Origin: JAXGPP01 sp964436865
Lineage (GTDB): Bacteria > Planctomycetota > Planctomycetia > Pirellulales > Thermoguttaceae
Reading direction: 5' to 3'
NCBI GenBank assembly: GCA_964436865.1
Contig: CAYTFK010000108.1
Coordinates: 1 to 19,417 of the forward strand
DNA: 19,417 bases
Below the pieces are notes generated by a model, which was not told where the DNA came from, did no database searches, and saw only the letters and a list, made by a program, of their open reading frames with translations. A program made the position numbers and the translations under genes. This document shows, in pieces, positions 1 through 7,508 of the stretch (the stretch's first letter is position 1; the number at the start of each line of letters is the position of its first letter).

Positions 1-169
1 TACCGCGGGCATTCTACTGACGTGTCACGGAAACCACAAGCATCCTCCCCCGTCGACATGGTGGGGGTGCTGGTGGACAATAGGGTGGCCGGCGGACTAC
101 CATCAATCCCCTGAGATTCTCGAACCAGCGACGTATCCCGCCGAACACCTGCGCAGCGGAGAACTTGCG
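1..169. other. Left-edge non-coding leader of the sulfatase gene
   Basis: No gene is supported here. Frame 1 is open from the left edge to a TGA at 112-114 (37 codons), so the very end of an upstream plus-strand gene cannot be excluded. On the minus strand an ATG at 59-57 opens a frame that runs off the left edge (19 codons seen) but has no Shine-Dalgarno sequence. A CCCCC/GGGGG pair around 46-67 could form a short hairpin. The only clear signal is a GGAGAA just before the sulfatase ATG. Confidence 0.4.
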
Positions 170-1639
170 ATGTGCCGAATTGTTTGGACGATTCTGTGTC
201 TGATCGGGTCCGGTCTGGCGGCGTGTGCGGCGAACGACGCCGGCGCGGCCAGCCGGCCAAACGTAGTCTTTATCCTCCTCGACGACCAGGGGTGGGGCGA
301 CGCGCAAGCCTTCGGCCACCCGTATATGAAGACGCCCAACATTGACCGGCTCGTTCGCGAGGGGACGCGATTCGGCCAGTTCTATGTCAACAACCCGGTG
401 TGCTCGCCCAGCCGCACCGCCTTCATGACGGGACACTTCCCGGCGCGTCATGCGATCCACCAGCACCTGGCCACCCACGATCAGAACGTGGCTCGCGGCA
501 TGCCCGATTGGCTCGATGCCGACGCGACCACCGTGTGCGACGTGCTTCGCGACGCAGGCTACGCCACCGCCCACTTCGGCAAGTGGCACCTCGGAAGCGG
601 ACCCGGCGCGCCCGAACCGGGCGCCTACGGTATTGGCGATTACCGCACGGTAAACGCGAACGGGCGTGGTTGGGACGCCGAACGGACCGACGCTTTCTTC
701 CGCGCCCACTCGACCGACCTGATCGTCGACGAGGCGATCCGCTTCATCACAGCCAATAAGGGGAAGCCGTTCTACGCCAACCTGTGGACGCTCGTGCCCC
801 ATGCCCTGCTCAAGCCGACGCCGGAGGAACTGGCGGTCTACAAGGACCTCCAGGTCGATCCCGACGATTTCCCCAGCTACATGCGCCAGTATGTCCGGGA
901 TGCCAAAGACCCGCACGAGCAGATGCGCGTGTTCTGCGCTTCGATGACCGGACTGGACCGCGCGTTGGGGCGGCTCTTGGACTTCCTCGACGCCGAGGGC
1001 CTGGCCGACGAGACAATCATCTTCTTCTCCAGCGACAACGGGCCCGAGGATTACCGCATCGCCAACGCCTCGAACGCCGGCCTCGGCTCGCCCGGCCCAT
1101 TGCGAGCCCGCAAGCGGAGCCTGTACGACGGGGGCGTCCGCACTCCGCTGGTCGTCCGCTGGCCGGGCAAGGTCGAGGCTGGACGGTTTGATGAGACGTC
1201 GGTCCTCACCGCGGTCGATTTCCTGCCCACGGTCGCTGCGCTGGCCGGAGCCAAGATGCCCGGCATCGCGCCCGACGGGGAAGACATGAGCGACATCCTG
1301 CTGGGTAAATCGCGTCCGCGGACGAAGCCGATCCACTGGGAGTGGCGCGGCGGCGTGGCCGGCTACCCGGAGTACTGTCCGCCGCGACTGGCGGTCCGCG
1401 ATGGCCAGTGGAAGCTGTTCTGCGACTTCGACGGCGGCAATGTCCAACTCTATGACATCCCGGCCGACCCTGAGGAACGCTCGAACCTGGCCGACAAGCA
1501 TCCCGACGTCGTCGAGCGGATGAAGAGCATGGCCGTCGCCTGGCACAAGTCGCTCCCCGAAGGCCCGATCCAGGAACCACGAATCGGCGGTGCGAAGAAG
1601 CCGCAAAGGAAGTTGCCGGCGCAAAAGCCCGGAAAGTGA
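170..1639 (+). CDS. Exported sulfatase (arylsulfatase family, formylglycine-dependent)
   Basis: Predicted to hydrolyse sulfate esters, in Planctomycetota typically those of sulfated polysaccharides, outside the cytoplasm. Seen in the 489-residue product: a hydrophobic N-terminus (1-26), a metal-binding DD pair at 38-39, the formylglycine signature CSPSR at 78-82 (Cys78 is the residue expected to be oxidised), GKWHLG at 137-142, SDNGPE at 288-293 and a KRSLYDGGVRTP block from 315. These are the hallmark S1 sulfatase motifs in the right order, and the length is normal for the family. The N-terminus holds LAAC ending at Cys19, so it may be a lipoprotein and not a freely secreted enzyme. GGAGAA six bases before the ATG supports the start. 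The substrate cannot be read from the sequence. The next gene follows after 48 bases, suggesting cotranscription. Confidence 0.95.
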   Translation: MCRIVWTILCLIGSGLAACAANDAGAASRPNVVFILLDDQGWGDAQAFGHPYMKTPNIDRLVREGTRFGQFYVNNPVCSPSRTAFMTGHFPARHAIHQHLATHDQNVARGMPDWLDADATTVCDVLRDAGYATAHFGKWHLGSGPGAPEPGAYGIGDYRTVNANGRGWDAERTDAFFRAHSTDLIVDEAIRFITANKGKPFYANLWTLVPHALLKPTPEELAVYKDLQVDPDDFPSYMRQYVRDAKDPHEQMRVFCASMTGLDRALGRLLDFLDAEGLADETIIFFSSDNGPEDYRIANASNAGLGSPGPLRARKRSLYDGGVRTPLVVRWPGKVEAGRFDETSVLTAVDFLPTVAALAGAKMPGIAPDGEDMSDILLGKSRPRTKPIHWEWRGGVAGYPEYCPPRLAVRDGQWKLFCDFDGGNVQLYDIPADPEERSNLADKHPDVVERMKSMAVAWHKSLPEGPIQEPRIGGAKKPQRKLPAQKPGK

Positions 1640-1687
1640 AGCAACCGGTGAGGCAGTGAAGAACTCAGTTGCCGGAAAGGAATAGCC

Positions 1688-2506
1688 ATGCCGCCAGCCG
1701 CCGACAAGTTTGCCATCTCGATGATCCCGCTCGGAGCCAATCCGAGGATCTCTCCCACGGCGATCAAGACGGATCTGTCCACGACGTGGCCCGACATGCC
1801 GCCCCTCGGGCCCACAGAGAAGAATGAGAAGCACATGGTGTCGTTCGATGTCGGCGCCGGGGCGCATGTGATCTTGACCTTGATGCCCGGTCCGATCCCG
1901 TGGTCCGATCTTGAAGGGCCTTGTGCCACCAGCGTGCTCTGGAAGAATGCGGCCGAAGTGCTCAAGCCGCATAAGGCCCATGTGCTGGTCACGATCATGT
2001 TCGAAGATGATCGCTCGCCGGTAGAGAAATCGAAGCTGCTCACACAGGTCACGGCCGCGATCCTCGAGACGTGTGAGGCGGCGTTGGGAGTCTATTGGTG
2101 CAATGCGACGCTCGTCATCCAGCGGGAGTTGTTTCGGCAGTTCGCCGTGAAGATCCTCCCGCATGGGCCGCCGATCCAGATGTGGATCGACTTCCGCGTT
2201 GGGGTCAACGATAAGGGCAGGACGGCCGGATTCACCACCGGCCTGGCCGCACTGGGACAAATGGAACTCGAAACCGACAACTCGCCGGAACCGCCCGGCG
2301 AAGTGCGGCAGCGGTTCGAAGGGCTGGTCTATTACCTGCTGGAGAACGGTCCCGTCATCCGCGACGGCGACACGATCGGAGAGGATGCCAACGAGCGGAT
2401 CAAGGTGATCTACTCGCGGTCGATGTACGGGCACGAAGGCACAGTTATGCGGCTGGATTACGAGTCGGCCGCGAAGAAGAAGAAAGGCTGGTTCGGACGC
2501 GGGTGA
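1688..2506 (+). CDS. DUF4261 domain protein
   Basis: A 272-residue soluble protein with no signal peptide or membrane segment. The C-terminal half matches my memory of DUF4261: a block around 178-200 (MWIDFRVG, then FTTGLAALGQMELE), followed by a YYLLENGPVIRDGDTIG segment. The middle part (about 125-135) has the ALGVYWCNATLV strand typical of the family. The function of DUF4261 is not established, so none is assigned. The C-terminus is strongly basic (KKKKGW). AAGGAA five bases before the ATG supports the start. It lies 48 bases after the sulfatase on the same strand, so it is probably in the same transcript, although nothing links the two functions. A 231-base gap with inverted repeats follows. 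Confidence 0.8.
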   Translation: MPPAADKFAISMIPLGANPRISPTAIKTDLSTTWPDMPPLGPTEKNEKHMVSFDVGAGAHVILTLMPGPIPWSDLEGPCATSVLWKNAAEVLKPHKAHVLVTIMFEDDRSPVEKSKLLTQVTAAILETCEAALGVYWCNATLVIQRELFRQFAVKILPHGPPIQMWIDFRVGVNDKGRTAGFTTGLAALGQMELETDNSPEPPGEVRQRFEGLVYYLLENGPVIRDGDTIGEDANERIKVIYSRSMYGHEGTVMRLDYESAAKKKKGWFGRG

Positions 2507-2596
2507 CGCCTCGGGAGAGCAGGAACATGGCCGCCAAGACGTGGGAGAGAGACTTCCGCTTCCCGGCTATCCAGGCGTCGATCCGGTCGCGCCCTT

Positions 2597-2671
2597 CTTG
2601 TTCTTTCTTCGCGGCAGGATCTCGAACAAGCTGCTCGACAGGTGCGGCAACAAGCTTGTTCCGCCTTGTTC
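2597..2671. repeat. Cluster of CTTGTTC/GAACAAG words with a 12-bp palindrome
   Basis: CTTGTTC occurs at 2597-2603, 2655-2661 and 2665-2671, and its complement GAACAAG at 2624-2630, with a near copy CAACAAG at 2648-2654. AACAAGCTTGTT at 2649-2660 is a perfect palindrome. With one bulged C the symmetry extends to GCGG/CCGC. It lies between the DUF4261 gene and the M55 gene and overlaps a candidate -35 box. It could be an operator or a transcript-end hairpin; the sequence alone does not decide. Confidence 0.4.
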
Positions 2672-2685
2672 AGCCCGGTTAGAAT
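2656..2685 (+). promoter_or_regulatory. Candidate sigma-70-type promoter for the M55 peptidase
   Basis: TTGTTC (2656-2661), an 18-base spacer and TAGAAT (2680-2685) lie about 50 bases before the chosen M55 start. The same TTGTTC hexamer occurs as the -35 of the candidate promoter of the ECF gene. The call is by eye. Confidence 0.3.
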
Positions 2686-2737
2686 AAGCGGTGCGAAACC
2701 GTCTGTCGCCACGATGCTTCACTTGAGGAGTGCTGCC

Positions 2738-3580
2738 ATGCTCAATCGCGCGTCGACGTTGTGGCTGGTTGCAAGGTTGATCCTGATGCTCGGCGCGGTC
2801 GATGCCGCGGCGGCCGATCTGAAGATCTACATCATGACCGACCTCGAAGGGGCCAGCGGGGTCTACAAGTTCGCGCAAACGCGGGAACCCGACGATCCGC
2901 TGGGCGAAATCGCCAAAGAATACCTCATGGGCGACATCGCCGCGGTGGTCAAAGGTCTCCGCGACGGCGGCGCGACAGAGATCCTGATCATCGACGGCCA
3001 CGGTTCGCAGGCCTTCGTGCCCCATCTCATGGCGCCGGGGGCGAAGTACGTGACGGGAAAGCCGCGGCCGGGTACTGTGTGGGGACTCGACGATTCGTTC
3101 GCCGGGCTGGTGCTTCTGGCCCACCATGCGATGAACGGGACGCCCGACGGCGTGCTCTGCCACACCCAGTCGTCGAAGTCGGAGAATCGCTACTGGTACA
3201 ACGGCGTCGAGTCGGGCGAACTGGCCCAGGTGGCAGCCCTGGCCGGGCACTATGGCGTGCCGCCGATCCTCGTCACCGGCGACGAAGCCACCTGCCGCGA
3301 GTCGCAGCAGTTTTTCGGCACCGAATGCGTCACCGTGGCCGTGAAGCGCGGCCTGAGCCGCGAGTCGGCCGTGCTCTACCCGTTCGAGGAGACGCGGGCC
3401 GCGCTTTACGAAGGGGCCAAACGCGCCGTGGCGGCCATCCCAAAGTGCAAACCTTACCGGCTCCAGACACCGATCACCGTCAAGAAGCAATTCCTCCGTG
3501 ACCGCGGCGAGGGACTTGAACCGGAACTGGTGACGAAGGAAGGGACAGTCGACGAGGTGCTGAAACTGCTGGAGTTCTGA
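2738..3580 (+). CDS. Secreted M55 family metallopeptidase (DppA-like D-aminopeptidase)
   Basis: M55 enzymes are zinc aminopeptidases, with DppA acting on D-Ala peptides. This 280-residue protein has a signal peptide (1 to about 26, ending AVDAAAA), so it should act outside the cytoplasm, unlike classical cytosolic DppA. Family motifs seen: TDLEGASG (Asp35 and Glu37, the metal pair at the first strand), IIDGHGSQ (His88), LLAHHAMNG (His129/130), NGVESGE (Glu158/161) followed by LAGHYGVPPILVTGDE. All expected metal-site segments are present, so it should be active. I chose the ATG at 2738 because GAGGAG ends seven bases before it and it directly precedes the signal peptide. ATGs at 2642 and 2714 are in frame but would put a charged extension in front of the signal peptide. 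It may act in peptidoglycan-derived D-peptide turnover; that is inference. A putative in-frame tail follows the stop. Confidence 0.9.
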   Translation: MLNRASTLWLVARLILMLGAVDAAAADLKIYIMTDLEGASGVYKFAQTREPDDPLGEIAKEYLMGDIAAVVKGLRDGGATEILIIDGHGSQAFVPHLMAPGAKYVTGKPRPGTVWGLDDSFAGLVLLAHHAMNGTPDGVLCHTQSSKSENRYWYNGVESGELAQVAALAGHYGVPPILVTGDEATCRESQQFFGTECVTVAVKRGLSRESAVLYPFEETRAALYEGAKRAVAAIPKCKPYRLQTPITVKKQFLRDRGEGLEPELVTKEGTVDEVLKLLEF

Positions 3581-3697
3581 GAAGGGCTGTTCTGTGGTGC
3601 GTTTGGCTTCCTGGCAGGCGTCGCGGTGGCAAACATCATCGACGCCTTCGTACGCGACTATCGAGAACATCATCAAGATCGCCGGACGGACAAGTAG
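3581..3697 (+). other. In-frame open stretch after the M55 stop, encoding a membrane-like segment
   Basis: Directly after the TGA of the M55 gene, the same frame stays open for 38 codons to a TAG at 3695-3697. The translation looks protein-like: a hydrophobic run (LFCGAFGFLAGVAVANII) followed by a charged tail (FVRDYREHHQDRRTDK). There is no ATG or GTG at its head; CTG at 3587 is the only near-cognate codon in position. It could be a read-through tail, a non-AUG small ORF, a remnant of a small membrane-protein gene, or chance. Confidence 0.25.
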
Positions 3698-3775
3698 CCT
3701 GTGATCACCCGCGAAGGGCAGTGACGATCGGCTGCATCATGAATAGCGACGGATGGCTCGCAGATCGTATCGTCC

Positions 3776-3805
3776 TTGAATCGTGCCGGGGGGACGCGCC
3801 ATAAT
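3776..3805 (+). promoter_or_regulatory. Candidate sigma-70-type promoter for the symporter
   Basis: TTGAAT (3776-3781), an 18-base spacer and CATAAT (3800-3805) lie 39 bases before the symporter ATG. Both boxes match four or five of six consensus bases. The call is by eye, but position and spacing are good. Confidence 0.4.
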
Positions 3806-3843
3806 GCAGGGCCAGGATATACCCTTTGCCCTGAGAGCACCGC

Positions 3844-5247
3844 ATGACCTCCGCTGACACCGCTTCGGATCAGAGCATGCCCGGCCCGCCCGAGCGGCGA
3901 AGAGTCCCGCTGCATACCAAGATCATGCTCGGGCTCGTCATTGGGGCGGTGCTGGGAATCGGCTGTCATGTATACTTCGCCATACCCACGGGGAGCGAAC
4001 TCGCCAAGGTCTACGATCTGGACGCCAACCGGATCGACGACCGGCTCGATTGGGTCGCCCTGAACGTGATCGATCCTTTGGGTCGGATCTTCCTGCGGCT
4101 GATCCTGATGGTGGTCCTGCCGCTGGTCTTCTCGGCCTTAGCGCTGGCGGTTCGCGACCTGGGCGACCTGCGTCGCTTGGGGCGAGTGGGCGGGCGGACG
4201 CTCGCCCTCACCGCAATCATGTCGCTTGTGGCGGTGCTCATCGGCGTGACGCTCGTCAACACGTTCCGGCCGGGCGAGCGGCTGTCGGCCGAGAAACGCG
4301 AGGCGCTCGCGGCGCAGTACGCCCGCGGGGCCGAAGAGACCGTCGCCAAAGCGCGGCAGGCCAAGCCGCTCAAAGACACGCTCTTGGACATCATCCCCGA
4401 GAACCCGATCCAGGAGATGGCCGGGGCGCTCGACGGCAGTTCCAAGGGAAATGGACTGCTGGCGGTGATGTTCTTCGCCCTGGCCTTCGGAGTGGCGCTC
4501 GCGGTGGTGGGGCCGAAGGGCGAGACGCTTGCCCGCGTGCTCGAAGGACTGTTCGCCGTGGCGATGGCAATCATCGATTTCGCCATGCGGCTGGCCCCCT
4601 TCGGCGTGGCGTGCCTGATCTTCGTGATGACGGCTCGGCTGGGTGGCGAGCTCTTGACCACGCTCATCTGGTTCCTGGCCGTCACCCTCGCCGGGTTCGC
4701 CATCCACCTGGGAGTGGTCTACCCGATCTTCCTCCTCGTCGTCGCCAGGCGGAATCCGTGGAGCTTCTTCCGCGATTCGTCGGAAGCGCTTTTGATGGCG
4801 TTCGCCACATCGAGTTCCAATGCCACATTGCCGACGTCGCTTCGCGTGGCGGAGGAACGCCTGCGGCTGCCGCCGGCCATCGGCCGCTTCGTGCTCACCG
4901 TCGGCGCGACCGGCAACCAGAACGGCACCGGGCTCTATGAAGGCGTGGTCGTGCTGTTCCTCGCCCAGGTGTTCAACGTCGAGCTGACCGTCTTGCAGCA
5001 GGTGGCCGTGGTGCTGTTGGCCGTGCTCGGCGGTGTCGGCACGGCGGGGGTGCCGGGGGGCTCGATCCCGATGATCGTGCTCGTGTTGCAGACGGTGGGC
5101 GTGCCCGGCGAGTCGATCGCCATCATCCTCGGCATCGATCGCATCCTCGACATGTGCCGCACCGTGCTCAATGTCGCCGGCGACCTCGCCCTCGCCGCCT
5201 GCGTAGCGCGGTGGGAGACGCTTGCCAGCCACGTGGTCAGGCGGTGA
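3844..5247 (+). CDS. Dicarboxylate/amino acid:cation symporter (DAACS/SLC1 family)
   Basis: An inner-membrane secondary transporter of the GltP/DctA type that imports dicarboxylates or acidic amino acids with Na+ or H+. The 467-residue protein has multiple hydrophobic segments and the family landmarks in order: HP1 tip TSSSNATLP (322-330), TM7 motif NQNGT (358-362), HP2 region GTAGVPGGS (399-407), and the TM8 motif DMCRT with NVAGD (436-447). Arg439 is at the position that binds the substrate side-chain carboxylate in acidic-amino-acid members. Odd: the usual NMDGT is NQNGT, so the Asp that in GltPh helps form a sodium site is Asn. A soluble insertion rich in Glu/Ala/Lys (about 145-185) sits between early TM segments. 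A weak GAGAG precedes the ATG. It is monocistronic and convergent with thioredoxin. Confidence 0.93.
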   Translation: MTSADTASDQSMPGPPERRRVPLHTKIMLGLVIGAVLGIGCHVYFAIPTGSELAKVYDLDANRIDDRLDWVALNVIDPLGRIFLRLILMVVLPLVFSALALAVRDLGDLRRLGRVGGRTLALTAIMSLVAVLIGVTLVNTFRPGERLSAEKREALAAQYARGAEETVAKARQAKPLKDTLLDIIPENPIQEMAGALDGSSKGNGLLAVMFFALAFGVALAVVGPKGETLARVLEGLFAVAMAIIDFAMRLAPFGVACLIFVMTARLGGELLTTLIWFLAVTLAGFAIHLGVVYPIFLLVVARRNPWSFFRDSSEALLMAFATSSSNATLPTSLRVAEERLRLPPAIGRFVLTVGATGNQNGTGLYEGVVVLFLAQVFNVELTVLQQVAVVLLAVLGGVGTAGVPGGSIPMIVLVLQTVGVPGESIAIILGIDRILDMCRTVLNVAGDLALAACVARWETLASHVVRR

Positions 5248-5280
5248 GCGCCGATACCGCACCTCGCCAAGAAACGCCAA

Positions 5281-5300
5281 CCCCCGGCCAGAACCGGGGG
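5281..5300. terminator. Hairpin between convergent genes, possible bidirectional terminator
   Basis: CCCCCGG (5281-5287) and CCGGGGG (5294-5300) form a perfect 7-bp stem with a 6-base loop, midway between the stops of the symporter (+) and thioredoxin (-). On the minus side it is followed by a moderately T-rich stretch (TTGGCGTTTCTTGG); on the plus side there is no T run. Confidence 0.5.
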
Positions 5301-5346
5301 CTTGAAGGAGGCGTGGGCGCGAGGGAGCCTCGCGGGCGCGTTGCAC

Positions 5347-5856
5347 TCAGCGTGTAAGCAGGTTCTTCAGGCGATCCTTGCTCGCCACACCGACATGGCG
5401 TGCAATAACTTCCCCGTCCTTGAAAACCATCAGGCTGGGGATGGAACTGATGCCGTACGTCGAGGCGAGTTCCGGGTTGTGGTCGACATTCACCTTCACG
5501 ACCCTGGCGCCGGGCACCTCGCGGGCCACATCGTCCAGCACCGGGGCGATCATGCGGCAAGGGCCGCACCAGTCGGCGTAGAAATCGACAAGCACGGGTA
5601 CCGACGACTGCAACACCTTCTGCTCGAAGCTGCCAAGCTCGGCATGTTCCACGCGGCCGTGCGAAAGGTTCTTGGATTCAGCGGTCGACATGCTCTCTTC
5701 TCCTGGGGAGTTGTTGTTCTGCGAATTTGTCTGCGAAACGGTGTCAATCTTGTGTAGGGCCCGGCTCGGCTGAGCGACTGTCACCGCCGCAGCAGCCAGA
5801 GACAGGACGACAACGGCCACTACGGCCGGTCGCGTCGTGGAACGGGTTGAACCCAT
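5347..5856 (-). CDS. trxA: Thioredoxin with alternative membrane-targeted and cytosolic starts
   Basis: Thioredoxins reduce disulfides through a WCGPC active site. Seen: DFYADWCGPC with the motif at residues 96-100 of the long form, the cis-Pro segment SSIPSL, and the closing FKDGE strand. The thioredoxin fold fills about 65-169. Two starts have strong ribosome sites. The upstream ATG (5856) has GAGGAG seven bases away and gives a hydrophobic signal or anchor (about 10-28) plus a Ser/Gln/Asn-rich linker (35-55). The internal ATG at 5691 has AGGAG eight bases away and gives a normal 114-residue cytosolic thioredoxin. I report the long form, since the signal-like segment is unlikely by chance; the short form may be made too, or alone. 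A hairpin at 5890-5909 lies in the leader. Confidence 0.92.
   Translation of the reverse strand: MGSTRSTTRPAVVAVVVLSLAAAAVTVAQPSRALHKIDTVSQTNSQNNNSPGEESMSTAESKNLSHGRVEHAELGSFEQKVLQSSVPVLVDFYADWCGPCRMIAPVLDDVAREVPGARVVKVNVDHNPELASTYGISSIPSLMVFKDGEVIARHVGVASKDRLKNLLTR
5689..5704 (-). promoter_or_regulatory. Internal ribosome-binding site and start of the short thioredoxin
   Basis: AGGAG (5704-5700 on the minus strand), eight bases, then ATG (5691-5689). This site is as good as the one for the long form, and it starts exactly at the length of an ordinary cytosolic thioredoxin (114 residues). Confidence 0.55.
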
Positions 5857-5889
5857 CGGCGTTCTCCTCGTTTCTGCCCGGACGGCGCT

Positions 5890-5909
5890 CGGCGTTTTCC
5901 TTAACGCCG
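5890..5909 (-). promoter_or_regulatory. Hairpin in the thioredoxin leader
   Basis: CGGCGTT (5890-5896) and AACGCCG (5903-5909) form a perfect 7-bp stem with a 6-base loop. It ends 33 bases before the long thioredoxin ATG. It has no following T run in the direction of that gene. It may be a leader structure or an operator-like site; no known motif was recognised. Confidence 0.3.
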
Positions 5910-5990
5910 CCTGCGTCGAGGCAAATCGTTCACTACCAGACTAGATGCAGGAGTTGGCCTGGGGTTACATGGGCCGTCGCAAGAAAAAAC

Positions 5991-6021
5991 GACTGCTCGG
6001 GCACTTCTTGCCCGAGCAGTC
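5991..6021 (-). terminator. Strong intrinsic terminator of the secreted Pro/Gly/Ala-rich gene
   Basis: A perfect 13-bp inverted repeat: GACTGCTCGGGCA at 5991-6003 and its complement at 6009-6021, with a 5-base loop. Reading on the minus strand it is followed at once by GTTTTTTCTTG. It lies 57 bases after the stop of the 6078-7103 gene. Stem plus T run is a textbook Rho-independent terminator. Confidence 0.9.
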
Positions 6022-6077
6022 TTGGCGAGCCGTGGGGTCCCTCGGCTCGTCGGGTCCTCGCACTTGAATCGGAATCC

Positions 6078-7103
6078 TCAAGCCGGGCTGGCAGAACCTT
6101 GAGGCCCGGCGGCACCTGGCCCGGCCGCCGGAAGGGGCTGGGTCGCAGGCGGAGCAGTGCTGCCCGGCGCCGGCGGGAACCCTCCGTCGATCGCGGGCAA
6201 TACCTCAATACTCACCGCCCGCAGCATTTCCGTACCGGCGCCTGCCAGCGGCGGAATCGCCATTGCCGGCGCGGCGAAGGCCCCGGCGGCGGACGCCGCC
6301 GTGTTTCCGCCGGGTAGCGCGGTCGCCACCGGCCCGCCGGAGAGATCCACGCCTGCCGGAACAGCCGATCCTAGCGGGGCGGCCAACGCAGCAGAATTGT
6401 CCGGCGCGGCCGGCGGGGCGATCGCATCAGAAGCCACGGCGCCTCCGACCGCTGCCCCGGGCAGCATTCCGGTCTGCGACGGCGGCACCTGGCTCGGCGG
6501 CACCTGGCTCGGCGGGAACTGGCTCGGCGGCACCGGCAGCGGCCCAGACTGGCCAGGCTTCACCTTGCCAAACTGCCCGGGCATTGCGGCAGCCGCCCCA
6601 CCAATGTAGACCACACGAATCGTCTGCCCCGGGTGCAGCATCTGGCACTTGCTCAAGCTGGGCATGACGCCAACGCCCGGCGTGCCGAAGCCCATCTGCG
6701 TGGGCGGCGGAACAAATCGCTTCTTCTTGCTCCACGGTTTGCCTTGAGTCTGCCCGGGTATGCCGCCCAGTCCGAGGAATTGCGTCTGCTCGTCCACGCG
6801 GAAGACGAGCGGTCCGGCGCCGCCGACCTGACCCGGTTGAACTGCCTGGCCCGCCGGGACCGCCATCGCGGCCATCCCGGCGAATTGTCCCGCAGGCGGT
6901 CCTGCCAGTACTGCTATCGCTCCCGACTGGAGATCGACGTGCTGGATCGTGCCCGTCACCGATAGTGTGGGAAGTCCGGTCGCCCCGCCATTCGGGGCCA
7001 GAGTGGCGGGCGGCCCCATAAACGCTGGCGGATCGGCCACGGCAACCGAACCCGTGGCAAGAACTAGGGTGGCCAGAACAGCGGTAAATGGTCGGCAACG
7101 CAT
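6078..7103 (-). CDS. Secreted Pro/Gly/Ala-rich protein of unknown function
   Basis: A 341-residue protein with a clear signal peptide (1 to about 23, ending SVAVA). The first half has a short beta-rich pattern: TGTIQHVDLQSGAIAVL (about 49-65), a later FRVDEQTQF, then LHPGQTIRVVYI. This recalls the layout of DUF5666-like modules, but that resemblance is from memory and weak. A basic stretch (KPWSKKKRF) lies between. The second half is low complexity, with a PPSQ repeat and then Ala/Gly/Pro-rich sequence, probably extended on the cell surface. The start at 7103 is chosen because AAGGAG lies just upstream and the signal peptide begins there; an in-frame extension to 7226 has neither. It is transcribed away from the 7509 cluster and ends in a strong terminator. 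No function is assigned. Confidence 0.8.
   Translation of the reverse strand: MRCRPFTAVLATLVLATGSVAVADPPAFMGPPATLAPNGGATGLPTLSVTGTIQHVDLQSGAIAVLAGPPAGQFAGMAAMAVPAGQAVQPGQVGGAGPLVFRVDEQTQFLGLGGIPGQTQGKPWSKKKRFVPPPTQMGFGTPGVGVMPSLSKCQMLHPGQTIRVVYIGGAAAAMPGQFGKVKPGQSGPLPVPPSQFPPSQVPPSQVPPSQTGMLPGAAVGGAVASDAIAPPAAPDNSAALAAPLGSAVPAGVDLSGGPVATALPGGNTAASAAGAFAAPAMAIPPLAGAGTEMLRAVSIEVLPAIDGGFPPAPGSTAPPATQPLPAAGPGAAGPQGSASPA
6481..6540 (-). repeat. Four 15-bp tandem repeats encoding PPSQx
   Basis: Four consecutive 15-base units (6481-6495, 6496-6510, 6511-6525, 6526-6540). The first two are identical, the third differs by a few bases and the fourth is divergent. On the minus strand they encode PPSQF and PPSQV units inside the secreted protein, probably a flexible linker. 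Confidence 0.85.
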
Positions 7104-7508
7104 GACAGATCTCCTTGTAAGGGCTGGAGACGCAACAGGTGCGTCATTCGGGGTTTGGTTTCCCATGCTCAACAATGTCATGTCCGATCGCCCCTCGATC
7201 CCGACAGCCCCCCGCTGGCGGTCCAACCAAGCATGCCCGCCGCATTGAGGGGTTCAGTTGACCCCATCAGTAGAAGGGCAAAGAATACGAGTCTTGAGGG
7301 GCACGGTGCTTCTTATCGGGCCGTGTGACCCACCAGACGGATGGCGGCCCCGACGTGCGCACCAAACCAGATCGTGCCAACGACTCCGCCCGGCGTCCGG
7401 CCCGGTGAATGCTGTCGGATGGAAACGAGATAAGGACATGCAAGGGTGTGAGTTGACGATTTGCGTGAGCTGACGTTGTGGCCGAATGGCGTTTGAGAGG
7501 AGCCTGTC
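7104..7508. other. Divergent intergenic region between two secreted-protein genes
   Basis: 405 bases with no convincing gene on either strand. Near the minus-strand gene, GACGCA (7129-7134) and TGCGTC (7140-7145) form a 6-bp hairpin in its leader. TGAGGGGT (7246-7253) pairs with ACCCC-A-TCA (7261-7269) with one bulge. A TTGACG at 7453-7458 could be a -35 box for the plus-strand cluster, but the -10 at the right distance is poor. GAGAGGAG just before 7509 is the ribosome site of the next gene. Confidence 0.5.

Noticed and set aside
14..2434. An 806-codon open frame on the minus strand
   Set aside because: It lies opposite the sulfatase and DUF4261 genes, whose motifs are unambiguous. Long antisense frames are expected at this GC bias, and its translation shows no domain, signal peptide or ribosome site.
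4138..5346. A 402-codon minus-strand open frame opposite the symporter
   Set aside because: Shadow frame with no recognisable domains; the plus-strand symporter has all family motifs.
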